Of a stretch of 51,844 bases of DNA, positions 44,901-51,844 are shown piece after piece (position 1 is the stretch's first letter; every line of letters starts with the position of its first letter). A program made the translations under genes and the position numbers. The notes under the pieces were generated by a model. The model was not told where the DNA came from and made no database searches. It saw only the letters and a program-made list of their open reading frames with translations. The stretch is from the NCBI GenBank assembly GCA_019459525.1, contig JAIBEY010000024.1:1-51844 (forward strand), written 5' to 3'. This DNA comes from Prolixibacteraceae bacterium. Its GTDB lineage: Bacteria; Bacteroidota; Bacteroidia; Bacteroidales; Prolixibacteraceae.

Positions 44901-45251
44901 TATGAGCAGAAAGACCCGCTTCTGATTTACAAATTCGAGTCGTTCAATCTGTTCAAAATCATGATTAGCAAGGTGAACAAGCAGATTGTTTCCATTCTTG
45001 CAAAAGGGCATATTCCGATCAGCGAACCCGAACAAGTGCGGGAAGGTCATGAGCGCAGAGGACTTGATATGAGTAAGTTATCGACCTCAAAATCTGAAGT
45101 ATCCAGCAGTTCAAGTCGTCCGGATGCACCTCAGGAACCCAAACAAATTCAACCGGTTAGGGTAGAAAAGAGGGTAGGGCGAAACGATCCTTGCCCATGC
45201 GGAAGCGGGAAAAAATTCAAATCATGCCACGGTAAAGATTTGGCTGAATAA
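41937..45251 (+). CDS. secA: Protein translocase ATPase SecA
   Basis: A 1104-residue SecA; Bacteroidota versions are longer than the 901 of E. coli because of inserts in the N-terminal helical region and the motor. It drives preprotein export through SecYEG. Walker A is MGTGEGKTL, the DEAD-like motif is [18 protein letters not shown], and the second motor domain has [12 protein letters not shown] and [21 protein letters not shown]. The C-terminus carries the zinc-binding SecB/ribosome tail [18 protein letters not shown]. The only secA in the window. It is followed by a terminator hairpin and lgt. Confidence 0.98.
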   Translation: MAFINKILGKFLGSKADKDMAEIAPLLEQIKKEYERVKLLSNDELRAESARLKAIIQERIKPEEDRIAELKEQVETVDIQESEKIYQEIDKLEEKIDDKLEAVLNEILPIAFSVVKATAKLFTENERVVVKASDFDRDLAALRNSIVIEGENAVWMNKWIAGGSQITWEMVHYDVQLIGGIVLHQGKVAEMGTGEGKTLVATLAVFLNALTGRGVHLVTVNDYLSKRDSEWMGPIFEFHGLSVDCIDKHQPNSDGRRKAYLADITYGTNNEFGFDYLRDNMAISPRDLVQRKHHYSIVDEVDSVLIDDARTPLIISGPIPKGEIQKFEELKPKVEKLNAAQRNLVNQCLSDAKRILNNPNATKEEKEAGSILLLRAHKGLPKNKALIKFLSEEGIKAMMTKTENYHMQDNNKLMHIITDPLFFVIEEKQNSVELTDKGIDLISSDLEDSLFFVLPDVGSEIAEIENNKSLTKEQVLEKKDDLLTNYAIKSERVHTINQLLKAYAMFEKDVEYVVIDNKVKIVDEQTGRIMEGRRYSDGLHQAIEAKENVKVEAATQTFATITLQNYFRMYHKLAGMTGTAETEAGELWDIYKLDVVVIPTNRKVIRDDREDLVYKTKREKYNAVVEDIVALNKIGRPVLVGTTSVEISELLSRYLKMRGIKHNVLNAKLHAREAEIVADAGMNGMVTIATNMAGRGTDIKLTPEVKALGGLAIIGTERHESRRVDRQLRGRSGRQGDPGSSQFFVSLEDDLMRLFGSDRITGIMDKIGLKEGEMIQHSMITKSIERAQKKVEENNFGIRKRLLEYDDVMNSQREVIYKKRRHALFGDRLEVDILNTMYDMIENLVAEYQANGMFEEFNLELIRLMSMESPVSEQDFSRMNPDDLVEKIYHEMVETYTRRTEIIAKQAYPVIRDVYEQKSHLYTNIVVPISDGKHVFQIVTNLEKAYKNQGKELVKSYQKQTVLSTIDEAWKEQLREMDDLKQSVQNATYEQKDPLLIYKFESFNLFKIMISKVNKQIVSILAKGHIPISEPEQVREGHERRGLDMSKLSTSKSEVSSSSSRPDAPQEPKQIQPVRVEKRVGRNDPCPCGSGKKFKSCHGKDLAE

Positions 45252-45263
45252 TAAAATTTATTG

Positions 45264-45300
45264 AAGCCTGTCAGCGTTTAAAATGCTGGCAGGCTTTAGC
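45264..45300 (+). terminator. Terminator hairpin after secA
   Basis: AAGCCTGTCAGC (45264-45275) and GCTGGCAGGCTT (45285-45296) form a 12-bp stem with one G-U pair and a nine-base loop, followed by a T-rich tail (TTTAGCTTTT). It ends 32 bases before the lgt start codon. Confidence 0.8.
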
Positions 45301-45331
45301 TTTTATAAAAACAACACCAACAAACGATAAT

Positions 45332-46162
45332 ATGGACATTCTGACATTTATACACTGGGACGTTAGCCCTGAAATCTTTTCATTGGGACCATTGCACGTT
45401 CGCTGGTACGGACTAATGTTTGCAGTAGGATTTCTTTTTGGCTACAGTCATGTTGAGAAGATGTTTAAACATGAAAATGATAATCCGAAATGGCTCGAAA
45501 GTTTATTTATTTACCTGATTGTGGCCACTATTGTCGGTGCCCGTTTAGGGCATGTCCTGTTTTACGGTTGGGATTATTATTCGCAACATCCTATTGAAAT
45601 TCTGTACATCTGGCAAGGTGGGTTAGCCAGTCACGGCGGAGTTCTCGGAATTTTAATTGCCATGGTCATTTGGAGCAAAAAAGTTTCAAAACGCTCTATT
45701 CTTTGGGTTTTAGACCGGATTGTAGTTCCGAGCATTTTAGTAGGTGCTTTAATCCGATTTGGAAACCTGATGAATTCAGAAATTTATGGTATGCCAACTA
45801 CGCTGCCCTGGGGATTTATTTTTGAACGGAATGATGAAACCGTAGCCAAACATCCGACACAAATTTATGAATCGCTTAGTTATCTGATCACTTTTGGTGT
45901 TTTGCTTTACATGTATTGGAAAACAAAGGCCAAAGATTACCAGGGTCTATTGGCAGGAGTATTTTTCATCATGGTGTTTACAGCCAGGTTCTTCGTCGAA
46001 TTTATTAAGGAAGATCAGGAAGCGTTTGAAAAAGGAATGATGCTGAACATGGGACAATGGTTGAGTATTCCATTTGTATTAACAGGCATTGCTTTAGTTA
46101 TTCTGGCCATCAGGAGAGGGCCGGTTTACTACCAAAACCAGATCAATCCTGCAAAAAAATAA
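45332..46162 (+). CDS. lgt: Prolipoprotein diacylglyceryl transferase
   Basis: A 276-residue inner membrane enzyme with about seven hydrophobic helices. It moves diacylglycerol from phosphatidylglycerol to the lipobox cysteine of prolipoproteins. Conserved Lgt motifs are IRWYGLMFAVGF near the N-terminus (here VRWYGLMFAVGFLFGY), ATIVGARLGHVLFY, GGLASHGGVLG (the HGG motif), IRFGNLMNSEIYG (the signature) and HPTQIYESL. The window encodes at least five lipoproteins that would be its substrates. A 24-bp-stem terminator follows 10 bases after the stop codon. Confidence 0.97.
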   Translation: MDILTFIHWDVSPEIFSLGPLHVRWYGLMFAVGFLFGYSHVEKMFKHENDNPKWLESLFIYLIVATIVGARLGHVLFYGWDYYSQHPIEILYIWQGGLASHGGVLGILIAMVIWSKKVSKRSILWVLDRIVVPSILVGALIRFGNLMNSEIYGMPTTLPWGFIFERNDETVAKHPTQIYESLSYLITFGVLLYMYWKTKAKDYQGLLAGVFFIMVFTARFFVEFIKEDQEAFEKGMMLNMGQWLSIPFVLTGIALVILAIRRGPVYYQNQINPAKK

Positions 46163-46172
46163 GACGGGATTG

Positions 46173-46229
46173 CCAATAAAAGACCTGAAAACAGGAGCAA
46201 AATGTTCCTGTTTTCAGGTCTTTTATTGG
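46173..46229. terminator. Very long bidirectional terminator between lgt and the lipoprotein operon
   Basis: A perfect 24-bp stem (46173-46196 with 46206-46229) with a nine-base loop separates two convergent units. The core is AAAAGACCTGAAAACAGGA, giving T-rich tails on both strands. Confidence 0.93.
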
Positions 46230-46236
46230 TGTAAAT

Positions 46237-47238
46237 TCACTCTTCCCTGATCTGTTTACCCAATCGTTCAATTTCTTTTTTTCTGATAGCCAGCACGTTA
46301 ATATACCTTTGACAATTGGCTTTATGCTCGCTGTTATTTGCGGGCAAAGCTGAATACGATTTGACCAGCCAGTCGATGGAAACATCATGTTTTCCTTCCA
46401 TCTCGGCAGCTACTGCCATATTGAAGCAAGCCTTGGCAACAATCTTCGGATTTTTATTTTTTGTTTCCCGGTTCCAGATTTCGGCGGCTTTCATCCACTC
46501 ATTTTGAAGGGCATATTTTTCGGCTTTTAACATATCTGGATTACTCGATTTGTAGTACATCCGCTCCACAGATATCCAATTGGGAATTAGCTTTAAACCT
46601 AACGATTTTCCAAGGTATTCTGATGCGTTTTCCAGAATAGATCGGTGTCTGCCACGCCGCGAATTAAAGCTGTTAAATTCATCACCTTCATAAACTAATG
46701 TATCGATCTGATTATAGATATAGGAAGCTGTATCATTTTTTAATCCAATATTCCACACAAGGTAAGGCGTCGTGCTAACATAGTCGATAGAGCGGCTTAT
46801 CATGGTATTGTTAAAAGTTAAAAAATCGAGAAAAATAAAAATGTCCGCCTGCGTTTTATTAAGTAATTCCTCCGAAGAATGTAACACGGAATCTTTTCGC
46901 CAAAAGTAATTCAGACTATCCTTATAATTTTTTACTTCTGCGAAGTATTTTTCTTCTTTTAAAAATCCGGTCAATGCATCAACACAGTGATTTGACAAGC
47001 TTTTATAGCTAATGGTAGTATCTACCTTAATCGTATTGTCATCGTAATAACTAAAAAGACAAGTGTCTGACTGGAATAAATCCCGGTTAAAAATGGCAAC
47101 CCTATTGAAATCCTCCGGAAATATAAATACACCAGGTTTCATAACTTCAACCTGTACAACCCGAACCTGATCAGTTATTGCACAAGAAGTTAGGACCAGA
47201 ATAGCGAGGAATAAAAATATATTTCGAGCAAAGATCAT
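46237..47238 (-). CDS. DUF6340-type lipoprotein, paralogue 3
   Basis: A 333-residue lipoprotein (lipobox VLTSC). The family N-terminus VEVMKPGVFIFPEDFNRVAIFNRDLF is shared with the next gene upstream (MEVFKPGERSFPENMHKIALVARN). The middle resembles a curli-assembly/TolB-N-like alpha-beta domain (ADIFIFLDFLTF). The C-terminal 90 residues look like TPR helices (WMKAAEIWNRETKNKNPKIVAKACFNMAVAAEMEGK). It overlaps the gene upstream by 4 bases (ATGA). Last of four genes in the operon. Function unknown. Confidence 0.82.
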   Translation of the reverse strand: MIFARNIFLFLAILVLTSCAITDQVRVVQVEVMKPGVFIFPEDFNRVAIFNRDLFQSDTCLFSYYDDNTIKVDTTISYKSLSNHCVDALTGFLKEEKYFAEVKNYKDSLNYFWRKDSVLHSSEELLNKTQADIFIFLDFLTFNNTMISRSIDYVSTTPYLVWNIGLKNDTASYIYNQIDTLVYEGDEFNSFNSRRGRHRSILENASEYLGKSLGLKLIPNWISVERMYYKSSNPDMLKAEKYALQNEWMKAAEIWNRETKNKNPKIVAKACFNMAVAAEMEGKHDVSIDWLVKSYSALPANNSEHKANCQRYINVLAIRKKEIERLGKQIREE

Positions 47239-48245
47239 TGCTGTGCATTTAACTTTTTAATTTCATTTTTTCGCCGTTCAAGAACAACAGCATATTTTCT
47301 GATCAATTCATTTTCGGCTGAACGAAAAGCTCCTGAACTTAGCAGTGCCGATTCAGCAATCAACTCCAGTGCCTGATCAACATTTCCGTTCATTTCGCTG
47401 GCAAGTGCCAAGTTGTATTTTGCAATCAATTGGTTGCGTTTACCCGATGTGTTTGCATACTTATTCCATATTACCGAAGCTTCGTCCCATTTATTTTTTC
47501 CGGCCAGATCGGCAGCTATTTTTAAATCGGGATTACTGCAAGTCATGATATCCCGGTAAACCGTTGTCCATGCCGGTAAAAAACGTTTGGAATAGTTTTC
47601 ACCAATTACACCGGCAGCCATTGCAACAGCCGATTTCTTATCCGGGATCTTGTATTTTTTATACGATCCATCAGCATCCGATTGATCCCAGTACAGGGTG
47701 TCAATTTGGGTATAACGGTCTATTATTTCGCTCCGGTTGTTATAGACCGACCAAATATTGGAAGTCACCACATTGGCACTCATATTGTCATGAGTTACGC
47801 TGTAAAAACAGGAGAACATGTCGAGTACGATTAAGCCGTCGGCTCCGGTTTGGGCAGCCAACTTTTTGTACCATTCGGTTTTGGCTGGTCTTATTTCGTT
47901 AACGCGGGTAACCGGAAAGGTATGAAAAGGCAAAACCAGCACACTATCGAATTGTGGCTGCTGCAATAACCTGGCCTCCAAAGTATCCATACACGTAGAA
48001 ATTGCCAGGCTATCACCATTAAATCTTGATCTGTCTTTAATTAGCCTATAATTTTTAGCCTGATAGTTTTGCAACGTATCAGCCTTGTATTTCAGGTTCC
48101 GGGCAACCAGGGCAATTTTATGCATGTTTTCCGGGAAACTCCGCTCACCAGGTTTAAAAACTTCCATCGAATATTTTTCATAACTCACGCATGAGCTTAA
48201 ACTCAGTAACAGAACAATCCAGAGCAATCTAGTCTTTGGTGACAT
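47235..48245 (-). CDS. DUF6340-type lipoprotein, paralogue 2
   Basis: A 336-residue lipoprotein (lipobox LSLSSC). Same three-part layout: a VFKPGERSFPENMHKIALVARN start, a central alpha-beta region with ADGLIVLDMFSCFYSV, and a TPR-like end (WDEASVIWNKYANTSGKRNQLIAKYNLALASEMNGNVD, in outline). It starts one base after paralogue 1 stops and overlaps paralogue 3 by 4 bases, so the three are tightly coupled. Confidence 0.82.
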   Translation of the reverse strand: MSPKTRLLWIVLLLSLSSCVSYEKYSMEVFKPGERSFPENMHKIALVARNLKYKADTLQNYQAKNYRLIKDRSRFNGDSLAISTCMDTLEARLLQQPQFDSVLVLPFHTFPVTRVNEIRPAKTEWYKKLAAQTGADGLIVLDMFSCFYSVTHDNMSANVVTSNIWSVYNNRSEIIDRYTQIDTLYWDQSDADGSYKKYKIPDKKSAVAMAAGVIGENYSKRFLPAWTTVYRDIMTCSNPDLKIAADLAGKNKWDEASVIWNKYANTSGKRNQLIAKYNLALASEMNGNVDQALELIAESALLSSGAFRSAENELIRKYAVVLERRKNEIKKLNAQQ

Positions 48246-48246
48246 G

Positions 48247-49302
48247 TTATTTAGTTTTTTGTATAGCCTCTTTCCGTACTTTAAGCTTCTTCAGATACAT
48301 TTCGGTTTGATACCTGTAATAGGAGTAAAAAGATTTTAATCCCCATTCCATTGCCCCATCAATATCCCCATTCAATTCGCTAACCAATGCAAGGTTATAT
48401 TCTGCCTTACTTCTTATTTTCTTATTTTTCGATTGTGCTAATTCCGACCAGTATTCGCGGGCCTCGTCATATTTATTCTCATTGATTAGTTGTTGTCCAC
48501 GATCATTTTTAGGATTGAAAAGAAAATAGCCTCTTTTTTCTGAAGTCCAGGTAGGTGATAGTTTTTCATCAACTTCAAGGGCCACTTTTATTCCGGCGCT
48601 AATTACTGCCTGTTTGATGGATGGCAATTTGCTGAAAAGCTTAAATTGAGTATTGTCAATGCTTTCCCAATAAATGGTATCCGTAAGCGCAATTTCTTTA
48701 ACAGGTAGTTTTTCTCCCGGTTTATAAATCCGAAAAAAAGCACCGTACTTTACATCGAGCGAAGCATAGTGTGAATGTTCAATACCCGTAGCCGGATTTT
48801 GATACTTTTCCGACGAATAATCGGTCATCACTTTAGTCGAGAATCTTTCCAGAACAATCAAGGCATCAGTATTATAATCACGGCATATTTGACTGACCTG
48901 TTTCTGGCTTAAAGTATCCGGAAGAATTTCATAAGGCAACTCCCGCGGAAAATTACGGTCAACCGGAACCACCACATCATACCGACCCGATTCATAAAGC
49001 AGCTCTGCCAGCCCTTTTACAATGGTGTCAGACGAAACACTATCTAAAACAATTTGTGAAAGCTGAAACCCTTTCCGGTAAAAATACAATTGCAAAGAAT
49101 CTTCCTGGTAATTATCGAATTGCTTGTTCATGCTTCGGTTCATCAGGGTAATACTTTGGATATCAGCCGATAGTTCGTCGGTTGCCGGACGGGCGTTTTC
49201 AATAGTAAGCAATGCAAAATTACCTTTGCACGATACCAATAAAATACCGATTAGAAAAATAGTTATGGACTTGCTTGATATGATTTTCTTTAGTAACCGC
49301 AT
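48247..49302 (-). CDS. DUF6340-type lipoprotein, paralogue 1
   Basis: A 351-residue lipoprotein (lipobox LLVSC). It shares with its two neighbours the 'NRS/NRD' strand after the N-terminus (IQSITLMNRSMNKQFDN), the central DALIVLERFSTKV element and the C-terminal TPR-like block (YDEAREYWSELAQSKNKKIRSKAEYNLALVSELNGDIDGAM in outline). The N-terminus (IENARPATDELSAD) has drifted from the KPG.FP pattern, making it the most divergent copy. It begins 12 bases after the VWA gene. Confidence 0.82.
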   Translation of the reverse strand: MRLLKKIISSKSITIFLIGILLVSCKGNFALLTIENARPATDELSADIQSITLMNRSMNKQFDNYQEDSLQLYFYRKGFQLSQIVLDSVSSDTIVKGLAELLYESGRYDVVVPVDRNFPRELPYEILPDTLSQKQVSQICRDYNTDALIVLERFSTKVMTDYSSEKYQNPATGIEHSHYASLDVKYGAFFRIYKPGEKLPVKEIALTDTIYWESIDNTQFKLFSKLPSIKQAVISAGIKVALEVDEKLSPTWTSEKRGYFLFNPKNDRGQQLINENKYDEAREYWSELAQSKNKKIRSKAEYNLALVSELNGDIDGAMEWGLKSFYSYYRYQTEMYLKKLKVRKEAIQKTK

Positions 49303-49314
49303 CTGTTAATTTTG

Positions 49315-51384
49315 TTAGTAAATGCCCCAGTATTTTCTGAAAAACCATTCGATGCTAAACAAAACAAGAAGTATAAAAAACAGCAATTTCAGATTAATCC
49401 ATTCATTCTGGATAATTTGCTGATGCTGCTGAACTGCAATTTGTTTGTTTTGGCTTATGTCATCAAGTAATGTGCCATAATTTTTGAATGTATAAAACTG
49501 ACCACCTGTCTGTAAAGACAACTGATATAAAACACTAAAATCGGCCTGAGTATTTTGTATTTCAAGGTCATTCTTTACAATACTAAAGTTCCCTTTTTCG
49601 GTAAACTGCTGGTTACCCAATTGAGTCTTAGCTTCAAAAGAGTAATCTCCGGGTCTGAGATTACCAGCATTCAAACGGTAAAAATCGCTTGTGCGGTCGA
49701 ACTGGTAATTGAATTCACGAAGACTATCGTTCTTTATCGTGATACTGACTTCCGGAGTATTAATAAGCTCGTAGCTATCCGTATATAATTCGGCAGTCAG
49801 CTCAATATCGTCAGTTTCCTGATAAAGAGCCGGATGATAAACATTGAAGTTATCTTCGTTTTCTCTTAGTGCAAGATATTGGATCATTTTCTGTGTCAAT
49901 TCGTTAAAAGCATCGTGATTTCCATTAGCCATGTAATTATGCAAACGCCAGCGCCAAATTCCTTCCCCAACAATGAACCCAATTTTCCTGCCTTTGTCAG
50001 CTCCAAATGCCATCAATGTTTTATTCGTTGGAATGTTTCGGATACTTTGATGTGCCAGATTTTGTATGGCAGGCATCAATTCTGTATTTCCAAACGGGGC
50101 GACCAAAGGAGGTGCTGTTTCAAATAAATCTTTAGTTCCTTCAGAGAGCATAAAAAGCGAAAAATTTTTATCAACTAAAGCCTGAACTTCTTCGGTATTT
50201 TTACTGGCCGAAATTTTCAGTCCCAAATCAAGTGTATTCAATTGTTCGAGTAAAGAATTGGGGCCAACAAGAAATAAAACGGGAATTCTACTATCTTTTA
50301 TGCGGGCAAGTAACTTGCTGGCTACATTTTTTACCGAGGGCAATTGGTTTAAAATAATTAAACTGTAGTTCGTCAGGCTGTCGGGAACTTCATTGCCTGT
50401 AAATAGCTTAATTTCATAATTTTGCAGTTCCAAAATACTATTGCGAATGGCACCCAAATCTGGATGCGGGCCATCACTGAGCATCAAAAATTTTTGTTTA
50501 TCCTCCGCTACCTGAATGACAAATTCGTATTCATTGTTCTTATGGTTAACTTCACCGTCAAAGGGCCGAATCCGGATTTTATAATGTTGTAGCCCAGCCG
50601 CTGTAGCTTCCAGATTAACGAATTCGAGTTTAAAATCATCATCAGAAGTTATAGCTAAAGTACTCGAATAAACCGATCTGCCATTATTTTCAATATCAAT
50701 ATAGGCCATTTTCGATTTTAGCTTCGAAAACTTCATTTCAATCTCAACCGGAAACTTATTTTTGAGAAAAGTAAGCTTGTTTGTTTTTACATTGCGGATT
50801 AAAGCATCGGTTTTACGAGTTGTATCGCCAACGCCAACCGAATAAATTGGAAATCTCAGGCCGGACACCAAATTCTCAGGATTCTGTCCCTGGTTGTATA
50901 TACCATCGCCAATAATCAACATGGCTCCAATGTTCTTATTGATGTAATTGTTTTTAAGAGACTTAACAACCTGACCATAGTCAGACCTCCGATCGGTTCC
51001 GCTAAAAACATCAGTATTAGTTACTTTTTCGCCAAACGACCAGAATTCCAACTGATAGTCATCGGCAAACCGATCTTTTACAGTTTGCTGGAACTGACCG
51101 AGGGATGTGGCAAAAGACTGAACTGATTGCGAGTTATCAAATGCCACAGCCAAAATGGGTAATTCTTTTATTTTCTTTTTTCGCTCAATCAGCGGTGAAA
51201 GCAAGAATAAAAACATCAGGAAAATGGATAAAAAGCGAAGAGAAACCAGAAAAATCTTCTGGAATGTAGTTAAGCCAGAATTGGCTGGATTCCTGAAATA
51301 CAACAAGTAGCTGATACCTATAGCTAAAAGAATGGACAATACAACAAAGAGTCCGGCAAAACGATGATCGAAACTAATTTCCAA
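49315..51384 (-). CDS. VWA-domain membrane protein
   Basis: A 689-residue inner membrane protein starting with TTG at 51384. Two transmembrane helices lie at about 10-30 and 42-65. A von Willebrand A-type domain follows at about 75-270 (AVAFDNSQSVQSF, matching the MIDAS DxSxS, and MLIIGDGIYNQGQNPE). A large periplasmic region with glutamine-amidotransferase-like and Ig-like parts leads to a C-terminal helix (LKLLFFILLVLFSIEWFF). The layout resembles large BatA-like or 'VWA/glutamine amidotransferase' proteins of Bacteroidota. First gene of the operon with three lipoproteins. Confidence 0.85.
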   Translation of the reverse strand: MEISFDHRFAGLFVVLSILLAIGISYLLYFRNPANSGLTTFQKIFLVSLRFLSIFLMFLFLLSPLIERKKKIKELPILAVAFDNSQSVQSFATSLGQFQQTVKDRFADDYQLEFWSFGEKVTNTDVFSGTDRRSDYGQVVKSLKNNYINKNIGAMLIIGDGIYNQGQNPENLVSGLRFPIYSVGVGDTTRKTDALIRNVKTNKLTFLKNKFPVEIEMKFSKLKSKMAYIDIENNGRSVYSSTLAITSDDDFKLEFVNLEATAAGLQHYKIRIRPFDGEVNHKNNEYEFVIQVAEDKQKFLMLSDGPHPDLGAIRNSILELQNYEIKLFTGNEVPDSLTNYSLIILNQLPSVKNVASKLLARIKDSRIPVLFLVGPNSLLEQLNTLDLGLKISASKNTEEVQALVDKNFSLFMLSEGTKDLFETAPPLVAPFGNTELMPAIQNLAHQSIRNIPTNKTLMAFGADKGRKIGFIVGEGIWRWRLHNYMANGNHDAFNELTQKMIQYLALRENEDNFNVYHPALYQETDDIELTAELYTDSYELINTPEVSITIKNDSLREFNYQFDRTSDFYRLNAGNLRPGDYSFEAKTQLGNQQFTEKGNFSIVKNDLEIQNTQADFSVLYQLSLQTGGQFYTFKNYGTLLDDISQNKQIAVQQHQQIIQNEWINLKLLFFILLVLFSIEWFFRKYWGIY

Positions 51385-51583
51385 AATATACTGAATTTAA
51401 GAAAGAGTCAAAATTAACAAACTTGAGCTAATAGGGCATTTCAAAAGGGAACTTTCTGTTTATTAAATCGAAGTATGCTGGATAAAATAAATTCATTAGT
51501 TTTAAATCTTCGCTTTAACCTGATAAGCAACTATAGCAGGGTAGTGGTAAATGTAAAATCGGGAAAATTCTTAAAATTCGGAA

Positions 51584-51844
51584 ATGAAGAACATACTAGT
51601 TTTAATTCTATTGGTCAATTTACAAATATCTTTTGCGAAGGCGCAGTATTTTCAAACCGGACAGGACCCTTCGCAAATTCAATGGAGGCAAATCAACACA
51701 TCGAATTTTCAGGTTATTTATCCGGAAGAGTTTGAAAAACAGGCACAAAGAATAACGTTTGTGCTTGAGAAAGTTTACAATTATGGCACAAAATCGCTTG
51801 ATTTCAGACCCAGGAAAATTTCAGTAGTTCTGCATACACGAACA
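51584..51844 (+). CDS. Secreted TolB-like/propeller protein, N-terminal 87 residues (cut by window edge)
   Basis: Eighty-seven codons from the ATG at 51584 are open to the right edge. A signal peptide (MKNILVLILLVNLQISFAKAQ) is followed by YFQTGQDPSQIQWRQIN and NFQVIYPEEFEKQAQR, then KISVVLHTRT. This pattern begins a large Bacteroidota family of secreted proteins with a peptidase-MA-like region and a later TolB-type propeller. Those later parts are outside the window. Divergent from the VWA operon with 199 bases between. The overlapping frame at 51475-51735 is not a gene. Confidence 0.75.
   Translation, partial: MKNILVLILLVNLQISFAKAQYFQTGQDPSQIQWRQINTSNFQVIYPEEFEKQAQRITFVLEKVYNYGTKSLDFRPRKISVVLHTRT

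Noticed and set aside
45264-45331. Possible riboswitch or leader before lgt
   Set aside because: The only structure is a terminator-type hairpin that belongs to secA; no conserved riboswitch blocks were found.
51475-51735. 86-codon frame near the right edge
   Set aside because: The overlapping frame from 51584 has a signal peptide and a recognised family N-terminus and stays open to the edge.
36958-51844. Search for tRNA genes, IS elements, att sites or CRISPR repeats in the intergenic gaps here and in the rest of the window
   Set aside because: No cloverleaf with a TTC-loop, no transposase and no repeat-spacer pattern was seen by eye; base composition does not shift clearly between regions.

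Overview
The window reads as chromosomal DNA of a Bacteroidota bacterium, probably a Bacteroidales/Marinilabiliales-type organism. Three secreted proteins carry type IX secretion (T9SS) C-terminal sorting domains. There are TonB-dependent receptors with surface lipoproteins, a PorE-like TPR-PD40-OmpA protein, a SecA of about 1100 residues, and many Bacteroidota-type -7 boxes (TAnnTTTG) in front of genes. No tRNA, rRNA, IS element, prophage or CRISPR array was seen. The assignment rests on gene content only.

Layout. 1-708: 5' part of phoH (minus). 822-6607: a cobalamin riboswitch followed by a three-gene corrinoid uptake operon (T9SS cell-surface protein, BtuB-type receptor, BtuG-type propeller lipoprotein). 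6617-12641 (minus): two Lrp/AsnC paralogues, a YbdG-like MscS channel, arfB with a cysteine-cluster gene, two envelope proteins and ttcA. 12678-17484 (minus): a GntR regulator, L-fucose isomerase and an acyl-CoA synthetase. 17673-20816: a TonB receptor plus DUF4249 lipoprotein pair. 20947-22617: a T9SS protein built from duplicated modules. 22958-29811: an AraC regulator divergent from a six-gene corrinoid methyltransferase operon. 29883-32884: DUF4251 protein, a small ORF and the PorE-like protein. 32930-36840 (minus): a methionine operon (aspartate kinase homologue, metY, metA) with a Met-rich leader peptide. 36958-41670: tcdA, a TatD hydrolase, a secreted serine protease, a PLC-like protein and a small zinc-ribbon protein. 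41937-46162: secA and lgt. 46237-51384 (minus): a VWA membrane protein and three tandem paralogous lipoproteins. 51584-end: start of another secreted protein.

Two systems stand out. The first is 23950-29811: a corrinoid protein, a UroD/MtaA-type methyltransferase fused to two thioredoxin-like domains, a homocysteine-methyltransferase-like protein, a COG0523 GTPase, a free-standing MetH-type activation domain and a D-2-hydroxyacid dehydrogenase. It looks like MetH split into separate proteins, with the methyltetrahydrofolate module replaced by a UroD-type enzyme, so the methyl donor is unknown. The second is the leader of the aspartate kinase-metY-metA operon: a promoter, a 30-codon ORF with seven Met codons (six in the second half) and two interleaved stems overlapping the Met codons. 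This suggests ribosome-mediated attenuation by methionine. The themes connect: the window holds B12 import, homocysteine synthesis by direct sulfhydrylation and a possible B12-dependent methyl transfer to homocysteine.
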